Of a stretch of 64,000 nucleotides of DNA, positions 24,212 through 32,405 are shown in pieces; position 1 is the stretch's first letter; each line of letters begins with the position of its first letter. The position numbers and the translations under genes are program-made. The notes under the pieces were generated by a model. That model did no database searches. It saw only the letters and a program-made list of their open reading frames with translations, and had not been told where the DNA came from. The DNA is from Paenibacillus campinasensis. Lineage in GTDB: Bacteria; Bacillota; Bacilli; Paenibacillales; Paenibacillaceae. The stretch is taken from the NCBI RefSeq assembly GCF_002272015.1, contig NZ_NPBY01000009.1, positions 1 through 64,000 of the forward strand. The letters run 5' to 3'.

Positions 24212-25108
24212 GTGCTGCTGAACATCAAGCGCACACCGGGGGAGAAGCTGGCCGATGCGATCCTCCTCGTGCTGGCGATCCTCATTACAATTGTTATTTT
24301 GTACCCGCTGCTGTTCGTGTTGTTTGCCTCGTTCTCCGATCCGCGTCAGCTTTGGGACAAGCCGCTGCTGCTGTATCCCGCGGGCTTCAACCTGGACAGC
24401 TATGCCAAGCTGTTCGAGAACAGCGAAATCTGGCGGGGCTATGGAAATACGCTCCTGTATGCGCTGACCGGGACCGCGATCAATATTGGGATGACGGTGC
24501 TCGGCGCTTATCCGCTGTCAAGAAAGCGCTTTTATGGGAAAAGGCTGTTTACGATGCTGTTTGCTTTTACGATGTTTTTTGGCGGAGGCCTCATTCCGCT
24601 CTATCTGGTCAACAAGCAGCTTGGCCTGCTGAACACAATGTGGGCACTTGTTCTGCCCGGCGCGATCAGCGCCTACAACATGATTATTATGCGCACCTAC
24701 TTCCAGACCCGGATTCCGGATGAGCTGGAGGAGAGCGCGTATGTGGACGGGTGCAATGATTTTCAGATGCTGTACAGGATTGTGCTGCCTCTGTCGATGC
24801 CGATCATTGCCGTCATGATTCTGTTCTACGGTGTAGGCCACTGGAATTCCTATTTTGATGCGATGATTTATTTAACGGACCGAGAGAAATTTCCGCTTCA
24901 GCTTATTTTGCGGGAAATTCTGGTCCAGAACGATTTCAAGGAGATGGCCGGGATATCGGTGGGCGCGGAGTATGCGGACCAGATGATGGTGAAGGAAGGT
25001 CTGAAATATGCGATTGTGGTCATCTCTGCGTTGCCGCTCTTGTTGCTGTATCCGATGCTGTCCCGTTTTTTTGAGAAAGGCATTATGGTGGGTGCAATTA
25101 AAGGCTGA
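24212..25108 (+). CDS. ABC sugar transporter permease, LplC type
   Basis: The second permease, 298 residues, with about six membrane helices. It has the family features LYPLLFVLFASFSDP near the start, FFGGGLIPLYLVNKQLGLLNTMWALVLPG and the coupling loop ESAYVDGCNDFQMLYRIVLPLS. It starts at a GTG with AAGGGAGTGTGAG upstream, 34 bp after the LplB-type gene, and ends in FEKGIMVGAIKG, typical of this family. It forms the heterodimeric channel with its upstream partner. Confidence 0.93.
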   Translation: MLLNIKRTPGEKLADAILLVLAILITIVILYPLLFVLFASFSDPRQLWDKPLLLYPAGFNLDSYAKLFENSEIWRGYGNTLLYALTGTAINIGMTVLGAYPLSRKRFYGKRLFTMLFAFTMFFGGGLIPLYLVNKQLGLLNTMWALVLPGAISAYNMIIMRTYFQTRIPDELEESAYVDGCNDFQMLYRIVLPLSMPIIAVMILFYGVGHWNSYFDAMIYLTDREKFPLQLILREILVQNDFKEMAGISVGAEYADQMMVKEGLKYAIVVISALPLLLLYPMLSRFFEKGIMVGAIKG

Positions 25109-25182
25109 GGCCGGATTCATCACCGCCGGTGCGCCAAGGCTGCGCTTGCCTTATGATCATGAACGAAAGAGGGGTTAAGAGA

Positions 25183-26775
25183 ATGATGAGAACAAGATGG
25201 TTTGCTTTGCTTGCCTGGACAATATCGTGTGCTCTGCTGCTTGCGGCATGCAGCGGCTCGGACAATACGGCAACGCCGGAGCCGGGAGAGACGGACGATC
25301 CAGGAACGATTACGCTGAAAATGGTCAAGCGCGGATACACCGACGTCCATCCGCCTGCAGACCAGCTGTGGATGTGGCAAAAGTATGAGGAGATATCCGG
25401 CATCCATGTCGAGTTTGAGGAATTGGCCGGCTCAGCGGTCACGGAGCGAAAAAATGTGATGCTCGGCTCGAATGATCTGCCCGACGCCTTCTACCGGATT
25501 GCCTTCGGCACAGACGAGCTGATGAAATACGGCAAGCAGGGGCTGTTCATCCCGCTTGAGGATCTGATCGAGGAGCATGCGCCCAACCTGCAAAAGCTGC
25601 TGAATGACAATCCGGACATTAGAGGCGCCATCACGATGTCGGATGGGCATATCTATGCCCTGCCTTATGTTGATTTCTCGAAGGCGTTCAACTCTGTCCG
25701 CCTGTATATCAACAAGAGCTGGCTCGATGAGGCCGGGCTGCCGGTGCCGGCAACGACGGAGGAATTCCGTCAGGCGCTAAAGACCGTGCGGGAGAAGGAT
25801 CCGAACCGCCTCGGCTGGGTTCTCGAAACGCAGTATTGGACATTCCTGGAGAGCTTCCTGGCCGGCAGCTTCGGCATGGGCGAGGGAGGTGCCAAGGCGT
25901 TTGGCCAGTATCTGTATAAGGATACGGACGGTCAGGTGAAAACGACGTTTAATGATCCGAAATACAGGGAGCTTCTGCGGTATATGCATGAGCTGTATCA
26001 GGACGGCTCGCTGGCGCAGCAGAACTTCACGACCGGCTATGATTACGCCAAATGGTCCACCGACGGCGCGAATAACCTGATCGGCTCCTTCGTATGGGAG
26101 GGACCGGGGTATATCGGCAAGGAAGCGTCCGAGCACTATGTCGGCATCAACGCCCTGGAAGGTCCGAACGGGGATAAGGTGGCCAGTACGCTGGGGCCGC
26201 CGGCCAAAGGCATCTTCGGTTTTATTATCACCAATAAAAACAAGTATCCAGTCGAAACGATCAAATGGATTGACTACTTCTACGGGGAAGAAGGGATTAA
26301 CTTCGGCACCTTCGGCCTGGAAGGGGAAACGTATGAGATCGTGGACGGCAAGCCGAGATACAAGGATGAAATTTTGAACTACAAGGGCGGTGTGCAGCTA
26401 GGGGCATTCCAATATGTAGACAATGTATATGGCGCTTATTATCCGTATGTCGAGCCGGACGACGACTTGCGGATGGCTGCAAGAGGCACGACGGTGGAAA
26501 ATGAGATTAAGGCCGATCCTGCCGAGCTGGACGAGCTGGCGCCGAAGGAGCTGTGGCCGGATTTTGTGCCAACCGACGAGGAAGCGGGAACAACGAGCGC
26601 GATTCTCACCGACATCAACAAGTATATTGAAGAGATGCGCGTGAAGTTCGTGACCGGCAAAGCGAGCCTGGATACGGATTGGGACACCTATGTCTCCACC
26701 TTGGAGAGGATGGGAGCAAGCAAATATTTGGACATCAAGAGAGCGCAGTATGAGCGGTATATAAATGTAAAGTGA
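25183..26775 (+). CDS. Extracellular solute-binding lipoprotein, LplA type
   Basis: A 530-residue substrate-binding lipoprotein. Basic MMRTRWF, a hydrophobic core and the lipobox LLLAAC mark export and lipid attachment. The mature part is the long cluster of sugar-binding proteins found with LplB/LplC permeases (for example KYEEISGIHVEFEEL and FPLMITNKNKY-like FGFIITNKNKY). AAAGAGGGG precedes the twin ATGs at 25183 and 25186, so the upstream in-frame ATGs are dismissed. It is third in the importer operon and defines its specificity. An AraR-like regulator next door hints at a pentose-containing ligand, but this is inference. Confidence 0.92.
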   Translation: MMRTRWFALLAWTISCALLLAACSGSDNTATPEPGETDDPGTITLKMVKRGYTDVHPPADQLWMWQKYEEISGIHVEFEELAGSAVTERKNVMLGSNDLPDAFYRIAFGTDELMKYGKQGLFIPLEDLIEEHAPNLQKLLNDNPDIRGAITMSDGHIYALPYVDFSKAFNSVRLYINKSWLDEAGLPVPATTEEFRQALKTVREKDPNRLGWVLETQYWTFLESFLAGSFGMGEGGAKAFGQYLYKDTDGQVKTTFNDPKYRELLRYMHELYQDGSLAQQNFTTGYDYAKWSTDGANNLIGSFVWEGPGYIGKEASEHYVGINALEGPNGDKVASTLGPPAKGIFGFIITNKNKYPVETIKWIDYFYGEEGINFGTFGLEGETYEIVDGKPRYKDEILNYKGGVQLGAFQYVDNVYGAYYPYVEPDDDLRMAARGTTVENEIKADPAELDELAPKELWPDFVPTDEEAGTTSAILTDINKYIEEMRVKFVTGKASLDTDWDTYVSTLERMGASKYLDIKRAQYERYINVK

Positions 26776-26836
26776 GCCATGATTGCAGGGAGGCAAGCTG
26801 CCCCTCAGTTTACACGGCAATGCGGAAAACGCTATA

Positions 26837-26852
26837 ATTTACTATAACAAGG
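26837..26852. promoter_or_regulatory. Weak AraR-like operator and -10 of the regulator gene
   Basis: ATTTACTATAACAAGG keeps 4 of 6 bases in each arm of the ATTTGT-N4-ACAAAT pattern and overlaps a TATAAT at 26833-26838. This suggests weak autoregulation. Confidence 0.4.
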
Positions 26853-26871
26853 ATGCAGCGTCGTCCGAATT

Positions 26872-28062
26872 TTGCAAGTGTTAATACCGGGAGAGATACT
26901 GAAAAAGAGAACCGTAGATGGGATGAGAACGAAGTTGACTAAAGACAATAAACCGCTGTACAGCGTGATCATGGATCAGTTGAAGTCGGAAATTTCATCG
27001 GGCCTGTATCGTCCTGAATCCCAGCTGCCGACCGAGGCAGAGCTGAGCTCTAGATTCGGAGTCAGCCGCATCACGACGCGCAGAGCGCTCGATGAACTGG
27101 AGCGGGACGGATACATTTACCGGATCAAGGGAAGCGGCAGCTTCGTCAAGCCCAGAAACCGGGGACAGGAGAACAGAGCTGAGGGAACCGGGAAGATGAT
27201 ATCGCTGATCCTGCCGTCAGAGGATGACCGGGGGACGATGGGGTATATTCGCGGGGCCTCGGACTGGCTGAACGCTAACGGCTACTATTTGAGCATCCAT
27301 CAAAGTGATTACGATTCGCAGAAGGAGCGCGATCTGCTGGAGATGCTGACTCGAAAGGGCATCGCGGCCATCATTTTATATCCTCGGAATGACCAGACGA
27401 ATTACGATATATTGCACCGGCTCTGTCTGGACGAGTATCCGATCGTCACGATAGATAAATATTTTGAAAGCTTGCCGCTCGGGGCTGTCGTATCCGACAA
27501 TTTTAACGGCTCTTACCAGGCGGTTTCGCGGCTGATAGAGCTTGGCCACCGCAAGATCGCTTTCCTGACCGCGGTGACGATTGAATCGACCTCCTCCGTC
27601 AGAGACCGGTATTTCGGTTACTGCCAGGCGCTGAAAGACCACGGCCTTCCGATTGACAGCCGCTATATCCGGCTCAATATGAAGGGATATCGGGAGCAGG
27701 TCGGAGGGGAGCGGTTCTATAAGGAGCTGCTGGACTCGTACAGCGCGGATGGCGTGACGGCGGTCCATACCGAAAATGATCTCATTGCCGCATCGCTGCT
27801 CAATTTATGCCTGGACAGAGGCATCCGGATTCCGGAAGAGTTCTCGATTATCGGCTTTGACAATAATCCGGTAACCGAGCATGTGCTTATCCCGCTCACG
27901 ACGATTGAGCAAAATTTCTATGAAATCGGGCGTCAGGCTGCCGAAATCATTGTCGGGTGGCTGGAGAAGGGAAGACAGACGCCAGGCCGCGTGCTCGTTC
28001 CGGTCAAGCTGGTGGAGCGAGGAACCACGGCCTTGGCCCCGGAGGGCAGCGTGGTCGAATAG
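26872..28062 (+). CDS. GntR/LacI-family transcriptional regulator, AraR-like
   Basis: A repressor with a GntR-type winged helix at the N-terminus (LYSVIMDQLKSEISSGLY, LPTEAELSSRFGVSRITTRRALDEL) and a LacI/GalR-type sugar-sensing domain (about 100-390; FLTAVTIESTSSVRDRYFGY, VTAVHTENDLIAASLLNLCLDRGIRIPEEFSIIGFDNNP). This is the domain order of B. subtilis AraR. It follows the importer on the same strand. The operators before the importer match the AraR consensus, which supports local control by this protein. The start is uncertain: a TTG at 26872, a GTG at 26878 or the ATG at 26923, none with a strong Shine-Dalgarno. Confidence 0.88.
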   Translation: MQVLIPGEILKKRTVDGMRTKLTKDNKPLYSVIMDQLKSEISSGLYRPESQLPTEAELSSRFGVSRITTRRALDELERDGYIYRIKGSGSFVKPRNRGQENRAEGTGKMISLILPSEDDRGTMGYIRGASDWLNANGYYLSIHQSDYDSQKERDLLEMLTRKGIAAIILYPRNDQTNYDILHRLCLDEYPIVTIDKYFESLPLGAVVSDNFNGSYQAVSRLIELGHRKIAFLTAVTIESTSSVRDRYFGYCQALKDHGLPIDSRYIRLNMKGYREQVGGERFYKELLDSYSADGVTAVHTENDLIAASLLNLCLDRGIRIPEEFSIIGFDNNPVTEHVLIPLTTIEQNFYEIGRQAAEIIVGWLEKGRQTPGRVLVPVKLVERGTTALAPEGSVVE

Positions 28063-28086
28063 CGATGGAGCGCCATGCTGCATAAT

Positions 28087-28128
28087 GACTGCTGATAGCG
28101 GATGTCCCCGCTGTCAGCAGTCTGTTTG
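28087..28128 (+). terminator. Terminator after the regulator gene
   Basis: GACTGCTGA (28087-28095) pairs with TCAGCAGTC (28114-28122), extended by AGCGG/CCGCT, with TGTTTGT after it. It overlaps the 3' end of the convergent gene. Confidence 0.65.
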
Positions 28129-28515
28129 TGTTCCGGGAGACACTTGGTTCATGATGTGATTCATCATAAGATGAATCCAGATCGGCTTCATCTCGGCCCA
28201 TTCCGCGACAAGGCTGCACGTGAAGCCTCGGCACAAGTAATGGGCTTCTATGCCATAGGCACACCGCTCTTCACGATACAGCCGAATGCCGTGCCGGCGA
28301 AGCTGCAGCTGGATGCGGCGTCTGTGTTCCGTTATGTCCTTCTTCACTTCATCCAAGCTGTGGATATACAGGCTGGACAGCTTCAGATCGAGGGTGCGCA
28401 GCGTCCGGAGATCCCGGTTCGCACAAGCGAGCAGCACCGAGTAAGTGACATAGTCTCGAACCAGGGCGGCGTCTTCCTCCGATGGAGGGGGAGGCGTCTT
28501 GGATAGTCTTGTCAT
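28114..28515 (-). CDS. Conserved-looking hypothetical protein
   Basis: A 133-residue soluble protein that I do not recognise. The ATG at 28515 has AAGGATG upstream and starts MTRLSKTPPPPSEEDAALVRDYV. The body looks mainly helical (SVLLACANRDLRTLRTLDLKLSSLYIHSLDEVKKDITEHRRRI), followed by a Cys-containing tail. Codon usage and amphipathic composition look like a real gene. It is convergent with the AraR-like gene and divergent from the Crp/Fnr gene at 28775. No function is proposed. Confidence 0.6.
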   Translation of the reverse strand: MTRLSKTPPPPSEEDAALVRDYVTYSVLLACANRDLRTLRTLDLKLSSLYIHSLDEVKKDITEHRRRIQLQLRRHGIRLYREERCAYGIEAHYLCRGFTCSLVAEWAEMKPIWIHLMMNHIMNQVSPGTQTDC

Positions 28516-28774
28516 AGCGGCACATCCTTGATTCAAGTGATGTAGATGCAGCGTGATACCTTATACATATACAGGAACATACGTTCCTTTTCTTTCATCT
28601 TAGAACTTCATCCATTGAAAAACAATCCACAAATTCTGGTTCTTCCAGGGATGTTGAGCGCATTCATCTGTTATAGTTACGGTAATCGCATTGTGTGATT
28701 CATGGCTCCATATCGTTATGGAGAATTTCGTTGTCTTTAGCATAAACCTACGCGACAAAGGAGTGTGATCGGGA

Positions 28775-29290
28775 ATGAGACTGAACAAGGGAGAAATTTT
28801 GTTTCGGCAAGGGGATAGCGGGAAGTATTTATATCGTATCGAAAGCGGTCTGTTCAAGGTCACGCGTCTGCACGAGAATGGCAATATGGTTCTTTTCAAC
28901 ATTTTATATCCGGGTGAAACGGTTCCTCATCATTCGCTCATCAGTCCGAAGGAAACGCATGGAACCGCTACGGCGCTGATGCAGAGCGAAGTGGAAGTGA
29001 TCCCGGCGGAGACCTGGTACCGAGAGCTCCGGGAAGATCCGGAGAAACCGCTGGAGGTGGCGCGTCTGCTTCAGGAGAAGCTGCGCTTTATGCAGACCCG
29101 GCTGGACCACTTGACCGTGGGCACGCCGCAGGAGCGGCTGACACTGCTAATGCGCTGGCTGGACGAGCACTCCGACGGCAGGCATCTGACCGAATATTTG
29201 ACCCAGGAGGAAATCGGACAGCTGATCGGCGTACGGCGGGAAACGGTTAATCGGCTGCTGCGTTCACCGGAATTTAACGAACGGGGCTAG
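28775..29290 (+). CDS. Compact Crp/Fnr-family regulator without cysteines
   Basis: A 171-residue transcription factor of the Crp/Fnr family. The cyclic-nucleotide-type beta-roll starts almost at once (LNKGEILFRQGDSGKYLYRIESGLFKV), so it lacks about 30-40 N-terminal residues of typical members. A dimerisation helix and a C-terminal helix-turn-helix follow (LTQEEIGQLIGVRRETVNRLLR). The recognition helix RETVNR resembles that of TGTGA-binding family members. It has no Cys, so it cannot hold an Fe-S cluster, unlike the Fnr at 45368. AAAGGAG precedes the ATG. It converges on hmp. The signal it senses is unknown. Confidence 0.85.
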   Translation: MRLNKGEILFRQGDSGKYLYRIESGLFKVTRLHENGNMVLFNILYPGETVPHHSLISPKETHGTATALMQSEVEVIPAETWYRELREDPEKPLEVARLLQEKLRFMQTRLDHLTVGTPQERLTLLMRWLDEHSDGRHLTEYLTQEEIGQLIGVRRETVNRLLRSPEFNERG

Positions 29291-29312
29291 GCAGGCTTAT
29301 GCTGAATCATAA

Positions 29313-29363
29313 AGAGGCTGCCATCCCAGCGCGCAGATGCTATGTACGCTGAGCGGAGCCTCT
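29313..29363. terminator. Possible hairpin between convergent genes
   Basis: AGAGGCT (29313-29319) pairs with AGCCTCT (29357-29363), with an inner CAGCG/CGCTG stem. There is no good T run on either side, so this is a weak terminator candidate. Confidence 0.3.
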
Positions 29364-29376
29364 GAAGGAAAACAGA

Positions 29377-30582
29377 TTATTGCTCGATCGTTCCGGCAGG
29401 TCCAAAAAATTCGTAATGCGCCCGATCCGCAGGCACGCCCATCGCTTTCAGGTGGCTGTATACGGCGCGCATGAACGGCACCGGTCCGCAGAAGTAGAAG
29501 TCGGAGCCCGGATCGGTTGTTTCCTGCAACAACTCAAGGTCAATGTAGCCTGTCTTATGGCACTGGTCTTCCTGCTCTGGAGATTCATAGATCACGTAAG
29601 AGCGGAGCTGCGGATGCTGGACAGTCAGTTGCTCAATATGATCGCGCATCGCATGCTGGCTTCCACATTTGGCGGCATGAATATATACGACTGGACGGGA
29701 CGGCTGCTTGGTGAGCGCCGTTTCCAGCATGCTCACCAGCGGGGTCAATCCAACCCCGCCGCTAATGAGAACCAGGGGCAACTCCGAATCGGAATTTAAG
29801 GTGAAGGAGCCGGCTGGCGCGCTGACTTCAACGACCGTTCCTTCCTCAGCCTGGCGGTGAAGCCAGGTGGATACGACGCCGGCGCCTTCGCCATTCATCC
29901 CGTCCTCGCGTTTGACTGTAATGCGGTAGTAAGGCTTTCCGGGAGCCGTGGACAAGCTGTAATGCCGCAGATGAGAATACGAGTCTCCCTCTGGCTTCAC
30001 CCGCAGTGTAATATACTGTCCGGGTTCGTAGCTCGCGATTTCCCCGCCATCCTCCGGCACGAGATACAATGAGGTGATCAACGGGCTTTCCGTCACTTTC
30101 CGATCGATGACAAAACGCCGAAAGCCGGACCAGCCGCCAGGCACACGGGCTGCCTTCTCGTACATTTCCGCCTCCACGCTGATGAACGCATCAGCAATCA
30201 CCTGGTAGGCATCCGCCCAAGCATTCAAAATTTCAGGTGTCGCCGCATCTCCCAGCACTTCCTTCATTGCCGCAAGCAGGGTTGTGCCCACGATGGGATA
30301 ATGCTCCGGCAAAATGCCGAGCGCGCGATGCTTCTCGCCGATCTGCTTGACGACAGGCACAATCTCCTCCAGGCGGTCAATATGCGCTGCGGCGGCATAT
30401 ACGGCGTTGGCCAGCGCAGTTTGCTGACGCCCTTGGCGCTGGTTCGCATGGTTGAATATGTTCAGCAACTCGGGATGATTGTCGAACAGTCTTGTGTAGA
30501 ACACAGACGTAATCTCGGTCCCGTGAACTTCGAGTACCGGCACGGTGGATTTGATGATTTCAATCGTTTCTTTGTGCAGCAT
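29377..30582 (-). CDS. hmp: Flavohemoglobin, nitric oxide dioxygenase
   Basis: A 401-residue cytoplasmic enzyme that converts NO to nitrate with O2 and NAD(P)H. The globin domain (about 1-138) has the B10 Tyr in FYTRLF, Gln in the distal helix and the proximal His in GEKHRALGI. The ferredoxin-reductase part has the FAD motif RHYSLS (about 205) and the NAD(P)H-binding region LVLISGGVGLTPLVSML (about 270), and ends in YEFFGPAG. GGGAGG precedes the ATG at 30582; a longer frame upstream has no such site. A perfect Fnr/Crp site and a -10 lie upstream at class II spacing. This fits NO detoxification alongside the nitrite reductase operon. Confidence 0.96.
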   Translation of the reverse strand: MLHKETIEIIKSTVPVLEVHGTEITSVFYTRLFDNHPELLNIFNHANQRQGRQQTALANAVYAAAAHIDRLEEIVPVVKQIGEKHRALGILPEHYPIVGTTLLAAMKEVLGDAATPEILNAWADAYQVIADAFISVEAEMYEKAARVPGGWSGFRRFVIDRKVTESPLITSLYLVPEDGGEIASYEPGQYITLRVKPEGDSYSHLRHYSLSTAPGKPYYRITVKREDGMNGEGAGVVSTWLHRQAEEGTVVEVSAPAGSFTLNSDSELPLVLISGGVGLTPLVSMLETALTKQPSRPVVYIHAAKCGSQHAMRDHIEQLTVQHPQLRSYVIYESPEQEDQCHKTGYIDLELLQETTDPGSDFYFCGPVPFMRAVYSHLKAMGVPADRAHYEFFGPAGTIEQ

Positions 30583-30651
30583 AACACGGCCTCCCTTTTT
30601 TCCAGATACTGTTTCTCGTGAATAAGCATTGTAAATCATTCGTATGTGTCA

Positions 30652-30694
30652 AGTATAGGGATGGCCCGAACATCCATTTGTGATTATCGTCACA
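30652..30694 (-). promoter_or_regulatory. hmp promoter with class II Fnr/Crp site
   Basis: TGTGATTATCGTCACA (30679-30694) is a perfect TGTGA-N6-TCACA site. On the minus strand a TATACT -10 occupies 30652-30657, which places the site centre 41.5 bp upstream of the inferred start. Confidence 0.75.
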
Positions 30695-30832
30695 CTGGAT
30701 TTTTCGAATATGTGAACGATGCTGGTCGTATACATAGAGGGAGCATGAGCCATGAGGGGGAGCCGGCGTGTATTTTACTGCTTGATTGCCCAAATATCTC
30801 CAGCCCCTGTTTAGTCGGCCTTCACTTTGTGG

Positions 30833-30838
30833 TATAAT
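30833..30838 (+). promoter_or_regulatory. Extended -10 promoter upstream of the YitT-type gene
   Basis: TGGTATAAT contains the TGn extension and a consensus TATAAT (30833-30838). A weak -35, TTAGTC, lies 16 bp upstream. It would drive the two small ORFs and the membrane-protein gene. Confidence 0.55.
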
Positions 30839-30886
30839 ACAATTGGAACTTGGCAAACAACTAAATAAAGAAAGGATCAGGATACC

Positions 30887-30952
30887 ATGTGTCCCCGAAG
30901 GACAATTCCCCAAAGGACGATTTGGAAACGTTATGATCTATCATACACATAG
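30887..30952 (+). CDS. Possible 21-residue basic small ORF
   Basis: An ATG at 30887 lies about 9 bases after AAAGGAT and opens a 21-codon frame ending in TAG. The predicted peptide starts MCPRRTIPQ and has one Cys and five Arg/Lys. It follows an extended -10 promoter and precedes a stem with GTAGAG/CTCTAC arms. It could be a leader peptide or chance. No homologue is known to me. Confidence 0.3.
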   Translation: MCPRRTIPQRTIWKRYDLSYT

Positions 30953-31017
30953 CTTCCTCCGTAGAGCGATGTCGGACGTCTGAAGACAAGGACGGTCTCT
31001 ACGAAAGGAAGGATAGG

Positions 31018-31137
31018 ATGATTATCCGAAGGATGAGCTCCTCCAGGATGCCTGTGCGTAGAGATGGGCCTTTGTCTGACCAATCTACTACGACAAGAGG
31101 GATCCTGTATGAGGAAAAGACAAGACTTCATTATTGA
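31018..31137 (+). CDS. Possible 39-residue small ORF overlapping the YitT-type gene
   Basis: An ATG at 31018 directly follows GAAAGGAAGGATAGG and opens a 39-codon frame starting MIIRRMSSSRMPVRRDG. It ends at 31137, 29 bases inside the following membrane-protein gene. The overlap would allow translational coupling. The Ser- and Arg-rich composition is not typical of a folded protein, so the evidence is the ribosome-binding site and position only. Confidence 0.3.
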   Translation: MIIRRMSSSRMPVRRDGPLSDQSTTTRGILYEEKTRLHY

Positions 31138-31822
31138 AATGTCAGCGATGTTATTTGGTACGTTATTAATGGCTTTTACCTACTATCATATTAATTTTCA
31201 GAACCATTTATCCGAAGGCGGATTTGTAGGCCTGGCACTGCTGGGCAAGTATGTGCTGGACATTCCGCCAGCGCTCGGCATGATTTTGCTGGATATTCCG
31301 GTGCTGCTGGTTGCCCTGTTTTTGAAGGGAAAGAAGTTCATCATTAACACGGTCGTGGCAGCGGCGATGTTCTCTTTGTTCTATGCGTTGATGGAGCGGT
31401 ATTCGACCCTGGTGATCGATCTTCACCATAACCTGCTGGTTGCGGCTCTAATCTCCGGTGTGCTTACCGGCTTTGGAGCGGGAATCGTTCTGCGTTATGG
31501 CGGTGCTACGGGCGGGGATGATGCGATCTCCGTACTGATCAGTGAATGGAGCGGACTTAAGGTCGGTACGGTCATTCTGATCATGGATGCCGCGGTGCTG
31601 CTTCTGTCGCTGGCGTATCTGCCGCTGATGGAGACCATGTTCACCATTCTGGCGGTTACGATTGCAGGGCAGGTCATTTCGATGACGGTCGCTTATGGCC
31701 GGGAGAAGCAAGTCGCGAAACCGAAGCCGCTCAAGCCGATATTCAAACGTGCATCGGCCCGGCGAGCTGCTGTTGCCGCCAAGCCTGGCAGCGCCCATCC
31801 CGTGAGCGGGAGGTCGGTGTAA
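31109..31822 (+). CDS. YitT-family integral membrane protein
   Basis: A 237-residue membrane protein with five to six helices. It shows the YitT/YqfU pattern: a first helix, then SEGGFVGLALLGKYVLDIPPALGMILLDIPVLLVALFLKGKKF, and later LRYGGATGGDDAISVLIS and GTVILIMDAAVLLLSL. The usual C-terminal cytoplasmic DUF2179 domain is replaced by a short basic tail, so this is a short form. The function of the family is not firmly known. The ATG at 31109 follows GAGGGATCC. Two possible small ORFs and two short hairpins precede it. Confidence 0.85.
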   Translation: MRKRQDFIIEMSAMLFGTLLMAFTYYHINFQNHLSEGGFVGLALLGKYVLDIPPALGMILLDIPVLLVALFLKGKKFIINTVVAAAMFSLFYALMERYSTLVIDLHHNLLVAALISGVLTGFGAGIVLRYGGATGGDDAISVLISEWSGLKVGTVILIMDAAVLLLSLAYLPLMETMFTILAVTIAGQVISMTVAYGREKQVAKPKPLKPIFKRASARRAAVAAKPGSAHPVSGRSV

Positions 31823-31855
31823 CCCTTGAATCATAACCGAATCGGAAATAACAAT

Positions 31856-31895
31856 AAGCGGTCACTCGTGAGTCTTATCACGAATGACCGCTTTT
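31856..31895. terminator. Terminator, probably bidirectional
   Basis: AAGCGGTCA (31856-31864) pairs with TGACCGCTT (31885-31893), extended by TCGTGA/TCACGA, with TTTT after it. Confidence 0.85.
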
Positions 31896-31998
31896 GATTA
31901 TTCAAGCTGCGCATGGTCGTAAGTCAGCAGCCGCTTACGCATCTGGTCCCCCGTGCGGGTACTCGCGTTTGTCTTGGTATAATCAAGATGAATCCCGG

Positions 31999-32181
31999 TT
32001 ATTCCTCGTCCTCCGGATGGTTCTCGTCCCATTCCTGGGCTTTGGCAGTGGCGATGGCAATCGCTCTGCCTTCCTCGTAGTTTTCCTCGAGCAGCGCGTT
32101 GGCGATCTCAACCGCCTTTTTGCGGACACGCGGCTTCAAGTATTTCATGGACGGCGGATAATCATTCGCACTCCAAGGCAT
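31999..32181 (-). CDS. Small YdaT-like protein
   Basis: A 60-residue soluble protein starting MPWSANDYPPSMKYLKPRVRKKAVEIANALLE and containing EEGRAIAIATAKAQEW. This matches the N-terminal part of Bacillus YdaT and similar small proteins tied to general stress. GGAGGGATATCC stands before the ATG. It is acidic at the C-terminus (DENHPEDEE). No enzymatic motif is visible. Confidence 0.75.
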   Translation of the reverse strand: MPWSANDYPPSMKYLKPRVRKKAVEIANALLEENYEEGRAIAIATAKAQEWDENHPEDEE

Positions 32182-32339
32182 GGATATCCCTCCATTTCAG
32201 CATCGATTTCAGCAGCTGCTTCGTTACAGACCTATTACCCGTGAGAACATGGGCTTAACCGACCGAAGCCAAACTTTGGGCGACCGAGGATAAGAAAGCA
32301 TCCAACAGCAAGTTAGAAGGCGAGCGCGGCATACACAAC

Positions 32340-32366
32340 AAAAAAAGAAGGGGAGTTATCCCCTTC
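32340..32366 (-). terminator. Terminator of msrAB
   Basis: GAAGGGGA (32347-32354) pairs with TCCCCTTC (32359-32366). On the minus strand a seven-T run follows. Confidence 0.85.
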
Positions 32367-32405
32367 TTCAGCCGAATATCAGGCAGTTGTAGAATGGATC
32401 CGCCT

